In this document: piece by piece, positions 24,469 to 36,545 of the stretch
Position numbering within the stretch: the first letter of the stretch is position 1
How the letters are laid out: each line of letters opens with the position of its first letter
Assembly (NCBI GenBank): GCA_963680875.1
Contig: OY804584.1
Span: forward strand, 93,618,031-93,682,030
From: Bathymodiolus brooksi
Lineage: Eukaryota; Mollusca; Bivalvia; Mytilida; Modiolidae
Direction of reading: 5' to 3'
Length of the DNA: 64,000 nucleotides
The notes under the pieces: model-generated
Databases searched by the model: none
What the model saw: the letters and a program-made list of their open reading frames with translations, nothing else
What the model was told of the DNA's origin: nothing
Translations under genes and position numbers: made by a program

Positions 24469-24948
24469 GTGAGTCTAATTGAAGAATAACGAAGAATAAT
24501 GAAGAATAATGTAAATAACACTTAAAACTATGTAAAACGTATATTATGACTTCTTTTCTTCATGTCGATCTGCAAATCGCCGCGATTGGAAAAAGAAGAA
24601 CAATGATAATATTTGCTAAAATATATCGTTTTAAATATTTGATGATTAAATCCAGATTTTCATATAAATAACATTTAAAACTATGTAAATCGTATGTTAT
24701 GGCTTCTTTTCCTCATGACGGTGTCATGTGGACCTGCAAATCGCCGCAATTGGGAAAAGAAGAACAGTGATAATATTTGCTAGACTATATCGTTTTTCTT
24801 AAGTTTTGTTATTATTTTTGTATTCAAAATGATTATTAAATGCATAATATTGTTATAAATAACACATAAAACAACACAAATAGTAGTTTTGGGTTCTTTT
24901 CTTCATTATTCTTCTTTATTCTTCATTATTCTTCAATTAGACTCACCC
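24469..24948. mobile_element. Mutator-like MITE, 480 bp
   Basis: The terminal inverted repeats are about 45 bp: the left end GGTGAGTCTAATTGAAGAAT is matched by the right end ATTCTTCAATTAGACTCACC, then repeated GAAGAATAA-type units. A perfect 10-bp target duplication ATTGGTTCTT flanks it. A TIR of this length with a 9-10 bp duplication is typical of Mutator-like (MULE) non-autonomous elements. The interior holds two copies of a block of about 150-190 bp ('aataaca.ttaaaactatgta', 'ctgcaaatcgccgc.attgg', 'gataatatttgcta'). It has no coding capacity. The intact ends and duplication suggest a fairly recent insertion. Confidence 0.9.
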
Positions 24949-24958
24949 ATTGGTTCTT
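24949..24958. repeat. Target site duplication, right
   Basis: ATTGGTTCTT, identical to 24459-24468. Confidence 0.85.
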
Positions 24959-25194
24959 GTCAGATACCTTTTCCTACACAATGATAAGCTCTCATTATCA
25001 AATGTTGTCGGATGCTCGTAGATAAATTAGTCGCTTGAATTGTGACATCCGGTTTGGTCCAATATTGGATGGTGTTAGTGAATCGCTGGCTAAACCAAAA
25101 TAAAAACTATGCAACAAGTGTCTTATTGTTTTTATAACTTGATGCTTCACTATGTTTGAATTTGACCCTTAATTACGTTTGTCATGTTATACAG

Positions 25195-25357
25195 GTAGGA
25201 TTTGACGCTGGTGACGGTACTAACTATTTTGCATTGCCAGCGTCCAGGACACCAGCAATAATCAATGTTACGTCCATGTCTAACGTCAATAATCAAGGAC
25301 TATTCGTGTTTCGTGTCGACTCTGCAGAGATAAAACAAGGAGGTTGTAACACGAATG
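25195..25357 (+). CDS. Mesh-like protein exon 4: NIDO C-terminal segment
   Basis: A 163-bp exon, acceptor 'ttatacag', donor AATG/GTAAGG, ending in phase 1. It reads VGFDAGDGTNYFALPASRTP, then SNVNNQGLFVFRVDSAEI and GGCNTNG. GFDAGDG, the SNVN motif, the (W/F)VFRVD strand and the closing GGC are the standard tail of the extracellular NIDO module in mesh/SUSD2-like proteins. It joins exon 3 without frame loss. The single Cys in GGC normally pairs outside the domain. Confidence 0.92.
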
Positions 25358-25639
25358 GTAAGGTTTGACATTGCTTTGAAAACAATTAATGCATTGCTAC
25401 ACGTATTCAAGATTTTACTTTAAAAACAATTTTGAATGTAATTTTTGTCTGAATATTTAACTATTTACATCGAATATAGCTTGGAACAGACGTTACTTGT
25501 ATATTCAAAACTATCAAGCGTTTATTTTAAAATGCATAAGTTGTAAATGAAGCCTATAATACTTTCTAAGATCTTCTAGCTACTTATTTTTGCAATATAA
25601 CACATTAACTCATAATTAACAAAGACTAATATTTTTAAG

Positions 25640-25900
25640 GCACGTTGACAATTACTCCAAAGGAAGCCTCCATGTTTGGTGGTACATTATTGGTGATATC
25701 AGGACCATGCTTTAACCAAGCAGATTCAGTATCTTTAGTGACGCCATATGCCAAAGGTGAATTACACTGTAAATGGTTTTCTGAATACAGGGTCTCATGT
25801 ATTTTCCCGCCATTATATAGAACAGGAAGAGAAAAGGTGCAACTCCGTGTGATTCAACCTGATCATCAAACAGTGACCTTTACAGGCATATTAACTCTAG
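25640..25900 (+). CDS. Mesh-like protein exon 5: IPT/E-set-like domain
   Basis: A 261-bp exon, phase 1 at both ends, acceptor 'atttttaag', donor CTAG/GTATGA. It reads GTLTITPKEASMFGGTLLVI then SGPCF…, with further Cys in LHCKWF and VSCIFPPLYRTGR, and ends ILTL. The order 'P-x-x-G-S-x-x-GGT-x-V-x-V-SGPCF … C … RTGR-x-x-v-x-L' is the immunoglobulin-like E-set (IPT/TIG-like) domain that follows NIDO in mesh-type proteins. There are no interruptions. Three cysteines are seen, and one may pair with the GGC of exon 4. Confidence 0.88.
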
Positions 25901-26403
25901 GTATGATATCTAGTATTTTACATTTAAGAAATCCTCCCACAGGAATATAGACATGGGACTTAGTTACTGTACTGTGGGTGTAACCACTCCCCGAACGTTT
26001 CGTTTGCTAGTTGTTAGGGACGAATCATATACAACAATACATGTTACAATGTAAGATTAGTTTTTTCTCGATCACTGTGTAATTATTCGCATATTTTGTA
26101 ACGAAACAACATTCGCCGATCTAAGAAGTAGCATCGCGTGACGTCAACGATTGAACTGTAGAGGAGTTTTAGATGCACACGTGTTTATATGACTTACATG
26201 ACCGCATCGTTTAACTAAGAAGGGAGGTTGGGTACATAACTAACTTAACCCGCCACTTTTTAATTGAAGTACATGTACCAAGACTGGAAAGTGAGCGGTC
26301 ATGTGTGTTATTGGTATCAATATTGCTTTGTCTCTTTCTGTGATTTTGAAAATTGATTTTGGAACGTTTTGTTTTTTTTATTTTTGTTCTATCCTAATTT
26401 TAG

Positions 26404-26546
26404 TAAATCACGCTATCACGAAGCCAGTAATAAGTAGATATCCTGTAAACTGGAAACATGAATCTACAGTTGTGTTGAACTGGAAATCTGATGAAATGAA
26501 TTTTCCTTTAAATCTGACAGTAAACGTTGATTTGTACTATCCAAAG
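26404..26546 (+). CDS. Mesh-like protein exon 6: pre-AMOP segment
   Basis: A 143-bp exon, acceptor 'cctaattttag', donor AAG/GTAGGA, taking the frame from phase 1 back to phase 0. It reads VNHAITKPVISR, then WKHESTVVLNWKSDEMN, and ends LTVNVDLYYPK. In mesh/SUSD2-type proteins a segment of this kind (W-x(4-8)-L-x-W … V-x-V-x-L-Y-x-Y) connects the E-set to the AMOP domain. It is the last exon I can place. The AMOP, vWD, sushi and membrane parts should follow but are not found before the satellite starts at about 27.8 kb. The gene is therefore truncated, rearranged, or has an intron larger than 36 kb. Confidence 0.8.
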
Positions 26547-27004
26547 GTAGGAGATTTGTTTGGGCTTTCACTTGCCGTTTTGTTGTTGCTGGTTTTTCTA
26601 TTTATTTTCTATTTTTTATTATTATTTGTTTTTCATCAACATTGCTCCTCTTATACTATGAGAAATATTGTTTCATTTTGATTAATGTTGTAATGGCACA
26701 AACATTCGATTGATAAACAAAAAAATAGTATTCCATTGATATAATGGAGTGAAAATATCTGTAAAACGTTCCATTTACATCGGGAAAATAACCACAAATA
26801 TCATCGCTTATCAATAACAACGATTTCCCTTTTAAGCAATATATGTATATGTGAGTTTGTAAGATTTGAGATGCATATTAGAGATACATATTATTAACAC
26901 TTATGAAAACAAAATATACATATACGTTGCTGTAATTTGTAATGTGATAAAACGAGATGATGATGCACAAATCTCAAACTAAAAGCCTATCTGTGCATTT
27001 ACGA
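26547..27004 (+). other. Start of the intron after exon 6
   Basis: AT-rich. The hydrophobic open frame that runs past the donor at 26547 is intron read-through. Nothing recognised. Confidence 0.5.
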
Positions 27005-27160
27005 CTCTAAGAAGAGTTTGAAGATACCAAAGGCATGATCAAAATCTGTATATCGCAGAAGAACAGACAAAACAATGGCCAAAAGTAAAAGGACAAAAGA
27101 ACAAACAACGATCTACAAAAAATACACATAAAACTAAAGATCGCGGAACACGAACTCCAA
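27005..27160 (+). mobile_element. Family M fragment, plus strand
   Basis: Begins 'aagaagagtttgaagatacc' and includes 'gaacagacaaaacaatggcc' and 'aacaaacaacgatctacaaa', close to 9000-9130. It is paired with an inverted relative at 27706-27815. Confidence 0.75.
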
Positions 27161-27705
27161 AAAATATAACAGGAGTTATTTCTCTATAAGGCAGACAAGA
27201 GTTCATTCAATGAAAATAACATATATTTTGTCTTATAAAATGTTAACAATTAAAAAAAAATTGATTTAAAATTAATATTTTAAAAGGTTCAAATATCGTA
27301 TGAAAACATGACCCACAAATTCGCTCTCCTTTCTCATTACCTTTCCTAGTCCGGGTACCATTCTGCTTGTCCAAAGGCAAATCAATCCTATTAATGATAA
27401 AGTACAGAGACATATAATGTAGAATCAAATCGGGAATATGCAAAAGATCATGTGGACTGGCATTGCTTAATACAATGTTCTTTACCGTATGATCCGTGTA
27501 AATGACGAGTGAATGCTTGTAATGAGTCAACACATATAGCCGAAATTAGTCTTTACGTCCAGTTGCTTTTAGGAGGGTTCATGTCTTATTTATGTTATTT
27601 GTGTTTGTTTGTGCATAGTAGTGTCCAACACATATTGATTATATGAGTAACATAGTGGATTTCATGTAAGAGAAAGGAATTACTTGTCCTTTGCGGGCGC
27701 CTTGA
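27161..27705. other. Spacer between inverted family M copies
   Basis: A minus-strand open frame of 96 codons (27243-27533) lies here. It has no recognisable domain, and its setting inside repeats makes it doubtful. Confidence 0.4.
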
Positions 27706-27815
27706 TTCACTCTCGATTTTTGGTGGGGTCCGTGTTGCTCATTTTGTTTTATTTTCTGTCTTGTGTTTTTTGTTTTATTTGACTTCGTCCTGTGTCATGT
27801 GAACCCAATGTTGCC
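27706..27815 (-). mobile_element. Family M fragment joined to the satellite start
   Basis: Shows 'cgatttttggtggggtccgt', 'gttgctcattttg' and 'tgtgttttttgttttatttg', a decayed reverse-strand copy of family M. It merges into the first, most divergent monomer of the 59-bp array. Confidence 0.6.
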
Positions 27816-29809
27816 AGTTTCTCTGGATTGTCCATCTTGATTGCTTCTTCGGTTGTCTCTAACGTTTATTTACAGTGTCTCTGGATTGTCCATTCTTGAT
27901 TTCCCCTTACGTTTTCTCTAACGTTTATTTACAGTGTCTCTGGATTTTCCATTCTTGATTGCCCCTTCAGTTGTCTCTAACGTTTATTTACAATGTCTCT
28001 GGATTGTCCATTCTTGATTTCCCTTTCAGTTGTCTCTAACGTTTATTTACAGTGTCTCTGGATAATCCATTCTTGATTTCCCCCTTCAGTTTTCTCTAAC
28101 GTTTATTTACAATGTCTCTGGATTGTCCATTCTTGATTGCCCCTTCAGTTGTCTCTAACGTTTATTTACAATGTCTCTGGATTGTCCATTCTAGATTTCC
28201 CCTTCAGTTGTCTCTAACATTTATTTACAGTGTCTCTGGATTGTCCATTCTTAATTGCCCCTTCAGTTGTCTCTAACGTTTATTTACAGTGTCTCTGGAT
28301 TGTCCATTCTTAATTGCCCCTTCAGTTGTCTCTAACATTTATTTACAGTGTCTCTGGATTTTCCATTCTTGATTGCCCCTTCAGTTGTCTCTAACGTTTA
28401 TTTACAATGTCTCTGGATTGTCCATTCTAGATTGCCCCTTCAGTTGTCTCTAACATTTATTTACAGTGTCTCTGGATTGTCCATTCTGGATTGCATCTTC
28501 AGTTGTCTCTAACGTTTACTTACAGTGTCTCTGGATTGTCAATTCTCGATTGCTCCTTCAGTTTTCTCTAACGTTTATTTACAATGTCTCTGGATTTTCC
28601 ATTCTTGATTGCCCCTTCAGTTGTCTCTAATGTTTATTTATAGTGTTTCTGAATGATTGTCCATTCTTGATTGCTCCTTCAGTTTTCTCTAACGTTTATT
28701 TACAATGTCTCTGGATTGTCCATTCTTGATTGCCCCTTCAGTTATCTCTAACATTTATTTACAGTGTCTCTGGATGTCCATTCTAGATTGCCCCTTCAGT
28801 TGTCCCAAACGTTTATTTACAGTGTCTCTGGATTTTCCATTCTTGATTGCCCCTTCAGTTGTCTCTAACGTTTATTTACAATGTCTCTGGATTGTCCATT
28901 CTTGATTTCCCTTTCAGTTGTCTCTAACGTTTATTTACAGTGTCTCTGGATAATCCATTCTTGATTTCCCCTTCAGTTTTCTCTAACGTTTATTTACAAT
29001 GTCTCTGGATTGTCTATTCTTGATTGCCCCTTCAGTTGTCTCTAACGTTTATTTACAATGTCTCTGGATTTTCCATTCTAGATTGCCCTTTCAGTTGTCT
29101 CTAACGTTTATTAACAGTGTCTCTGGATTTTCCATTCTGGATTGCCCCTTCAGTTGTCTCTAACGTTTACTTACAATGTCTCTGGATTTTCCATTCTGGA
29201 TTGCCCCTTCAGTTGTCTCTAACGTTTACTTACAATGTCTCTGGATTGTCCATTCTAGATTGCCCCTTCAGTTGTCTCTAACGTTTACTTACAGTGTCTC
29301 TGGATTGTCCATTCTTGATTGCCCCTTCAGTTGTCTCTAATGTTTATTTACAATGTCTCTGCATTGTCCATTCTTGATTGCCCCTTCAGTTGTCTCTAAT
29401 GTTTATTTATAGTGTTTCTGGATGATTGTCCATTCTTGATTGCCCCTTCAGTTTTCTCTAACGTTTATTTACAATGTCTCTGGATTGTCCATTCTAGATT
29501 GCCCCTTCAGTTGTCTCTAACATTTATTTACAGAGTCTCTGGATTGTCCATTCTTGATTGCCCCTTCAGTTTTCTCTAACGTTTATTTACAGTGTCTCTG
29601 GATTGTCCATTCTTGATTGCCCCTTCAGTTGTCTCTAATGTTTATTTACAGTGTCTCTGGATTTTCCATTCTTGATTGCCCCTTCAGTTATCTCTAACAT
29701 TTATTTACAGTGTTTCTGGATTGTACATTCTAGATTGCCCCTTCAGTTATCTCTAACATTTATTTACAGTGTCTCTGGATTGTCCATTCTTGATTGCCCC
29801 TTCAGTTTT

Positions 29810-32771
29810 CTCTAACGTTTATTTACAATGTCTCTGGATTGTCCATTCTTGATTGCCCCTTCAGTTTTCTCTAACGTTTATTTACAATGTCTCTGGATTG
29901 TCCATTCTGGATTGCCCCTTCAGTTGTCTCTAACGTTTATTTACAATGTCTCTGGATTGTCCATTCTTGATTACCCCTTCAGTTATCTCTAACATTTATT
30001 TACAATGTCTCTGGATTGTCCATTCTAGATTGCCCCTTCAGTTGTCTCTAACGTTTATTTACAGTGTCTCTGGATTGTCCATTCTTAATTGCCCCTTCAG
30101 TTGTCTCTAGCGTTTATTTACAGTGTCTCTGGATTTTCCATTCTGGATTGCCCCTTCAGTTGTCTCTAACCTTTACTTACAGTGTCTCTGGATTGTCCAT
30201 TCTTGATTGCCCCTTCAGTTGTCTCTAATGTTTATTTATAGTGTTTCTGGATGATTGTCCATTCTTGATTGCTCCTTCAGTTTTCTCTAACGTTTATTTA
30301 CAATGTCTCTGGATTGTCCATTCTACATTGCCCCTTCAGTTATCTCTAACATTTATTTACAGTGTCTCTGGATTGTCCATTCTAGATTGCCCCTTCAGTT
30401 GTCTCTAACGTTTATTTACAGTGTCTCTGGATTGTCCATTCTTGATTGCCCCTTCAGTTGTCTCTAACATTTATTTACAGTGTCTCTGGATTGTCCATTC
30501 TTAATTGCCCCTTCAGTTGTCTCTAGCGTTTATTTACAGTGTCTCTGGATTTTCCATTCTGGATTGCCCCTTCAGTTGTCTCTAACCTTTACTTATAGTG
30601 TCTCTGGATTGTCCATTCTTGATTACCCCTTCAGTTGTCTCTAATGTTTATTAATAGTGTTTCTGGATGATTGTCCATTCTTGATTGCTCCTTCAGTTTT
30701 CTCTAACGTTTATTTACAATGTCTCTGGATTGTCCATTCTTGATTGCCCCTTCAGTTATCTCTAACATTTATTTACAGTGTCTCTGGATTATCCATTCTA
30801 GATTGCCCCTTCAGTTGTCTCTAACGTTTATTTACAGTGTCTCTGGATTGTCCATTCTTGATTGCCCCTTCAGTTGTCTCTAACATTTATTTACAGTGTC
30901 TCTGGATTGTCCATTCTTGATTGCCCCTTCAGTTTTCTCTAACGTTTACTTACAATGTCTCTGGATTGTCCATTCTTGATTGCCCCTTCAGTTATCTCTA
31001 ACATTTATTTACAGTGTCTCTGGATTGTCCATTCTAGATTGCCCCTTCAGTTGTCTCTAACATTTATTTACAGTGTCTCTGGATTGTCCATTCTTGATTG
31101 TCCCTTCAGTTTTCTCTAACGTTTATTTACAGTGTCTCTGGATTGTCCATTCTAGATTGCCCCTTCAGTTGTCTATAACATTTATTTACAGTGTCTCTGG
31201 ATTGTCCATTCTTGATTGTCCCTTCAGTTTTCTCTAACGTTTATTTACAATGTCTCTGGATTGTCCATTCTGGATTTCCCCTTCAGTTGTCTCTAACGTT
31301 AATTTACAATGTCTCTGGATTGTCCATTCTTGATTACCCCTTCAGTTATCTCTAACATTTATTTTCAATGTCTCTGGATTGTCCATTCTAGATTGCCCCT
31401 TCAGTTGTCTCTAACATTTATTTACAGTGTCTCTGGATTGTCCATTCTTAATTGCCCCTTCAGTTGTCTCTAGCGTTTATTTACAGTGTCTCTGGATTTT
31501 CCATTCTGGATTGCCCCTTCAGTTGTCTCTAACCTTTACTTACAGTGTCTCTGGATTGTCCATTCTTGATTGCCCCTTCAGTTGTCTCTAATGTTTATTT
31601 ATAGTGTTTCTGGATGATTGTCCATTCTTGATTGCTCCTTCAGTTTTCTCTAACGTTTATTTACAATGTCTCTGGATTGTCCATTCTTGATTGCCCCTTC
31701 AGTTATCTCTAACATTTATTTACAGTGTCTCTGGATTGTCCATTCTAGATTGCCCCTTCAGTTGTCTCTAACGTTTATTTACAGTGTCTCTGGATTTTCC
31801 ATTCTTGATTGCCCCCTTCAGTTGTCCCTAACATTTATTTACAGTGTGTCTGGATTGTCCATTCTTAATTGCCCCTTCAGTTGTCTCTAGCGTTTATTTA
31901 CAGTGTCTCTGGATTTTCCATTCTGGATTGCCCCTTCAGTTGTCTCTAACCTTTACTTACAGTGTCTCTGGATTGTCCATTCTTGATTGCCCCTTCAGTT
32001 GTCTCTAATGTTTATTTATAGTGTTTCTGGATGATTGTCCATTCTTGATTGCTCCTTCAGTTTTCTCTAACGTTTATTTACAATGTCTCTGGATTGTCCA
32101 TTCTTGATTGCCCCTTCAGTTATCTCTAACATTTATTTACAATGTCTCTGGATTGTCCATTCTAGATTGCCCCTTCAGTTGTCTCTAATGTTTATTTACA
32201 GTGTCTCTGGATTGTCCATTCTTGATTGCCCCTTCAGTTGTCTCTAACGTTTATTTACAATGTCTCTGGATTGTCCATTCTAGATTTCCCCTTCAGTTGT
32301 CTCTAACATTTATTTACAGTGTCTCTGGATTGTCCATTCTTAATTGCCCCTTCAGTTGTCTCTAACGTTTATTTACAGTGTCTCTGGATTGTCCATTCTT
32401 AATTGCCCCTTCAGTTGTCTCTAACATTTATTTACAGTGTCTCTGGATTTTCCATTCTTGATTGCCCCTTCAGTTGTCTCTAACGTTTACTTACAATGTC
32501 TCTGGATTGTCCATTCTTGATTGCCCCTTCAGTTGTCTCTAACATTTATTTACAATGTCTCTGGATTGTCCATTCTTGATTGCCCTTCAGTTGTCTCTAA
32601 CGTTTATTTACAATGTCTCTGGATTGTCCATTCTAGATTGCCCCTTCAGTTGTCTCTAACATTTATTTACAGTGTCTCTGGATTGTCCATTCTGGATTGC
32701 ACCTTCAGTTGTCTCTAACGTTTACTTACAGTGTCTCTGGATTGTCAATTCTCGATTGCTCCTTCAGTTTT
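29810..32771 (+). repeat. Higher-order repeat A, copy 1 (2962 bp)
   Basis: Nearly identical to the next 2962 bp, about 50 monomers. Diagnostic marks shared at this offset include 'ttctacattg' (about 30327 and 33289), 'ttattttcaatgtc' (about 31360 and 34322) and the irregular monomer with 'gattgcccttcag' (about 32578 and 35540). Confidence 0.85.
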
Positions 32772-35733
32772 CTCTAACGTTTATTTACAATGTCTCTGGA
32801 TTGTCCATTCTTGATTGCCCCTTCAATTTTCTCTAACGTTTATTTACAATGTCTCTGGATTGTCCATTCTGGATTGCCCCTTCAGTTGTCTCTAACGTTT
32901 ATTTACAATGTCTCTGGATTGTCCATTCTTGATTACCCCTTCAGTTATCTCTAACATTTATTTACAATGTCTCTGGATTGTCCATTCTAGATTGCCCCTT
33001 CAGTTGTCTCTAACGTTTATTTACAGTGTCTCTGGATTGTCCATTCTTAATTGCCCCTTCAGTTGTCTCTAGCGTTTATTTACAGTGTCTCTGGATTTTC
33101 CATTCTGGATTGCCCCTTCAGTTGTCTCTAACCTTTACTTACAGTGTCTCTGGATTGTCCATTCTTGATTGCCCCTTCAGTTGTCTCTAATGTTTATTTA
33201 TAGTGTTTCTGGATGATTGTCCATTCTTGATTGCTCCTTCAGTTTTCTCTAACGTTTATTTACAATGTCTCTGGATTGTCCATTCTACATTGCCCCTTCA
33301 GTTATCTCTAACATTTATTTACAGTGTCTCTGGATTGTCCATTCTAGATTGCCCCTTCAGTTGTCTCTAACGTTTATTTACAGTGTCTCTGGATTGTCCA
33401 TTCTTGATTGCCCCTTCAGTTGTCTCTAACATTTATTTACAGTGTCTCTGGATTGTCCATTCTTAATTGCCCCTTCAGTTGTCTCTAGCGTTTATTTACA
33501 GTGTCTCTGGATTTTCCATTCTGGATTGCCCCTTCAGTTGTCTCTAACCTTTACTTATAGTGTCTCTGGATTGTCCATTCTTGATTACCCCTTCAGTTGT
33601 CTCTAATGTTTATTAATAGTGTTTCTGGATGATTGTCCATTCTTGATTGCTCCTTCAGTTTTCTCTAACGTTTATTTACAATGTCTCTGGATTGTCCATT
33701 CTTGATTGCCCCTTCAGTTATCTCTAACATTTATTTACAGTGTCTCTGGATTATCCATTCTAGATTGCCCCTTCAGTTGTCTCTAACGTTTATTTACAGT
33801 GTCTCTGGATTGTCCATTCTTGATTGCCCCTTCAGTTGTCTCTAACATTTATTTACAGTGTCTCTGGATTGTCCATTCTTGATTGCCCCTTCAGTTTTCT
33901 CTAACGTTTACTTACAATGTCTCTGGATTGTCCATTCTTGATTGCCCCTTCAGTTATCTCTAACATTTATTTACAGTGTCTCTGGATTGTCCATTCTAGA
34001 TTGCCCCTTCAGTTGTCTCTAACATTTATTTACAGTGTCTCTGGATTGTCCATTCTTGATTGTCCCTTCAGTTTTCTCTAACGTTTATTTACAGTGTCTC
34101 TGGATTGTCCATTCTAGATTGCCCCTTCAGTTGTCTATAACATTTATTTACAGTGTCTCTGGATTGTCCATTCTTGATTGTCCCTTCAGTTTTCTCTAAC
34201 GTTTATTTACAATGTCTCTGGATTGTCCATTCTGGATTTCCCCTTCAGTTGTCTCTAACGTTAATTTACAATGTCTCTGGATTGTCCATTCTTGATTACC
34301 CCTTCAGTTATCTCTAACATTTATTTTCAATGTCTCTGGATTGTCCATTCTAGATTGCCCCTTCAGTTGTCTCTAACATTTATTTACAGTGTCTCTGGAT
34401 TGTCCATTCTTAATTGCCCCTTCAGTTGTCTCTAGCGTTTATTTACAGTGTCTCTGGATTTTCCATTCTGGATTGCCCCTTCAGTTGTCTCTAACCTTTA
34501 CTTACAGTGTCTCTGGATTGTCCATTCTTGATTGCCCCTTCAGTTGTCTCTAATGTTTATTTATAGTGTTTCTGGATGATTGTCCATTCTTGATTGCTCC
34601 TTCAGTTTTCTCTAACGTTTATTTACAATGTCTCTGGATTGTCCATTCTTGATTGCCCCTTCAGTTATCTCTAACATTTATTTACAGTGTCTCTGGATTG
34701 TCCATTCTAGATTGCCCCTTCAGTTGTCTCTAACGTTTATTTACAGTGTCTCTGGATTTTCCATTCTTGATTGCCCCCTTCAGTTGTCTCTAACATTTAT
34801 TTACAGTGTGTCTGGATTGTCCATTCTTAATTGCCCCTTCAGTTGTCTCTAGCGTTTATTTACAGTGTCTCTGGATTTTCCATTCTGGATTGCCCCTTCA
34901 GTTGTCTCTAACCTTTACTTACAGTGTCTCTGGATTGTCCATTCTTGATTGCCCCTTCAGTTGTCTCTAATGTTTATTTATAGTGTTTCTGGATGATTGT
35001 CCATTCTTGATTGCTCCTTCAGTTTTCTCTAACGTTTATTTACAATGTCTCTGGATTGTCCATTCTTGATTGCCCCTTCAGTTATCTCTAACATTTATTT
35101 ACAATGTCTCTGGATTGTCCATTCTAGATTGCCCCTTCAGTTGTCTCTAATGTTTATTTACAGTGTCTCTGGATTGTCCATTCTTGATTGCCCCTTCAGT
35201 TGTCTCTAACGTTTATTTACAATGTCTCTGGATTGTCCATTCTAGATTTCCCCTTCAGTTGTCTCTAACATTTATTTACAGTGTCTCTGGATTGTCCATT
35301 CTTAATTGCCCCTTCAGTTGTCTCTAACGTTTATTTACAGTGTCTCTGGATTGTCCATTCTTAATTGCCCCTTCAGTTGTCTCTAACATTTATTTACAGT
35401 GTCTCTGGATTTTCCATTCTTGATTGCCCCTTCAGTTGTCTCTAACGTTTACTTACAATGTCTCTGGATTGTCCATTCTTGATTGCCCCTTCAGTTGTCT
35501 CTAACATTTATTTACAATGTCTCTGGATTGTCCATTCTTGATTGCCCTTCAGTTGTCTCTAACGTTTATTTACAATGTCTCTGGATTGTCCATTCTAGAT
35601 TGCCCCTTCAGTTGTCTCTAACATTTATTTACAGTGTCTCTGGATTGTCCATTCTGGATTGCACCTTCAGTTGTCTCTAACGTTTACTTACAGTGTCTCT
35701 GGATTGTCAATTCTCGATTGCTCCTTCAGTTTT
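32772..35733 (+). repeat. Higher-order repeat A, copy 2 (2962 bp)
   Basis: Second copy of the 2962-bp unit. One visible difference is 'ttgtctctaac' here (about 34785) against 'ttgtccctaac' in copy 1 (about 31823). The boundaries are approximate, because units blend into neighbouring monomers. Confidence 0.85.
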
Positions 35734-36545
35734 CTCTAACGTTTATTTACAATGTCTCTGGATTTTCCATTCTTGATTGCCCCTTCAATTGTCTCTAATG
35801 TTTATTTATAGTGTTTCTGAATGATTGTCCATTCTTGATTGCCCCTTCAGTTTTCTCTAACGTTTATTTACAATGTCTCTGGATTGTCCATTCTTGATTG
35901 CCCCTTCAGTTATCTCTAACATTTATTTACAGTGTCTCTGGATGTCCATTCTAGATTGCCCCTTCAGTTGTCCCAAACGTTTATTTACAGTGTCTCTGGA
36001 TTTTCCATTCTTGATTGCCCCTTCAGTTGTCTCTAACGTTTATTTACAATGTCTCTGGATTGTCCATTCTTGATTTCCCTTTCAGTTGTCTCTAACGTTT
36101 ATTTACAGTGTCTCTGGATAATCCATTCTTGATTTCCCCTTCAGTTTTCTCTAACGTTTATTTACAATGTCTCTGGATTGTCCATTCTTGATTGCCCCTT
36201 CAGTTGTCTCTAACGTTTATTTACAATGTCTCTGGATTTTCCATTCTAGATTGCCCTTTCAGTTGTCTCTAACGTTTATTAACAGTGTCTCTGGATTTTC
36301 CATTCTGGATTGCCCCTTCAGTTGTCTCTAACGTTTACTTACAATGTCTCTGGATTTTCCATTCTGGATTGCCCCTTCAGTTGTCTCTAACGTTTACTTA
36401 CAATGTCTCTGGATTGTCCATTCTGGATTGCCCCTTCAGTTGTCTCTAACGTTTACTTACAGTGTCTCTGGATTGTCCATTCTTGATTGCCCCTTCAGTT
36501 GTCTCTAACATTTATTTACAATGTCTCTGCATTGTCCATTCTTGA
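34355..36545 (+). repeat. Higher-order repeat B, copy 1 (2191 bp)
   Basis: Overlaps the second copy of repeat A and is followed directly by a nearly identical 2191-bp copy (about 37 monomers). Marker pairs at this offset are 34628/36819, 35483/37674 and 35873/38064. The overlap shows that duplications with different periods were superimposed. Confidence 0.85.

Noticed and set aside
26301..26681. Hydrophobic 126-codon frame resembling a membrane protein
   Set aside because: Only 26404-26546 is exon. The hydrophobic tail after the GTAGGA donor is T-rich intron read-through.
27243..27533. 96-codon minus-strand frame
   Set aside because: No recognised domain, AT-rich repeat setting, no splice or promoter support. 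Not annotated as a gene.
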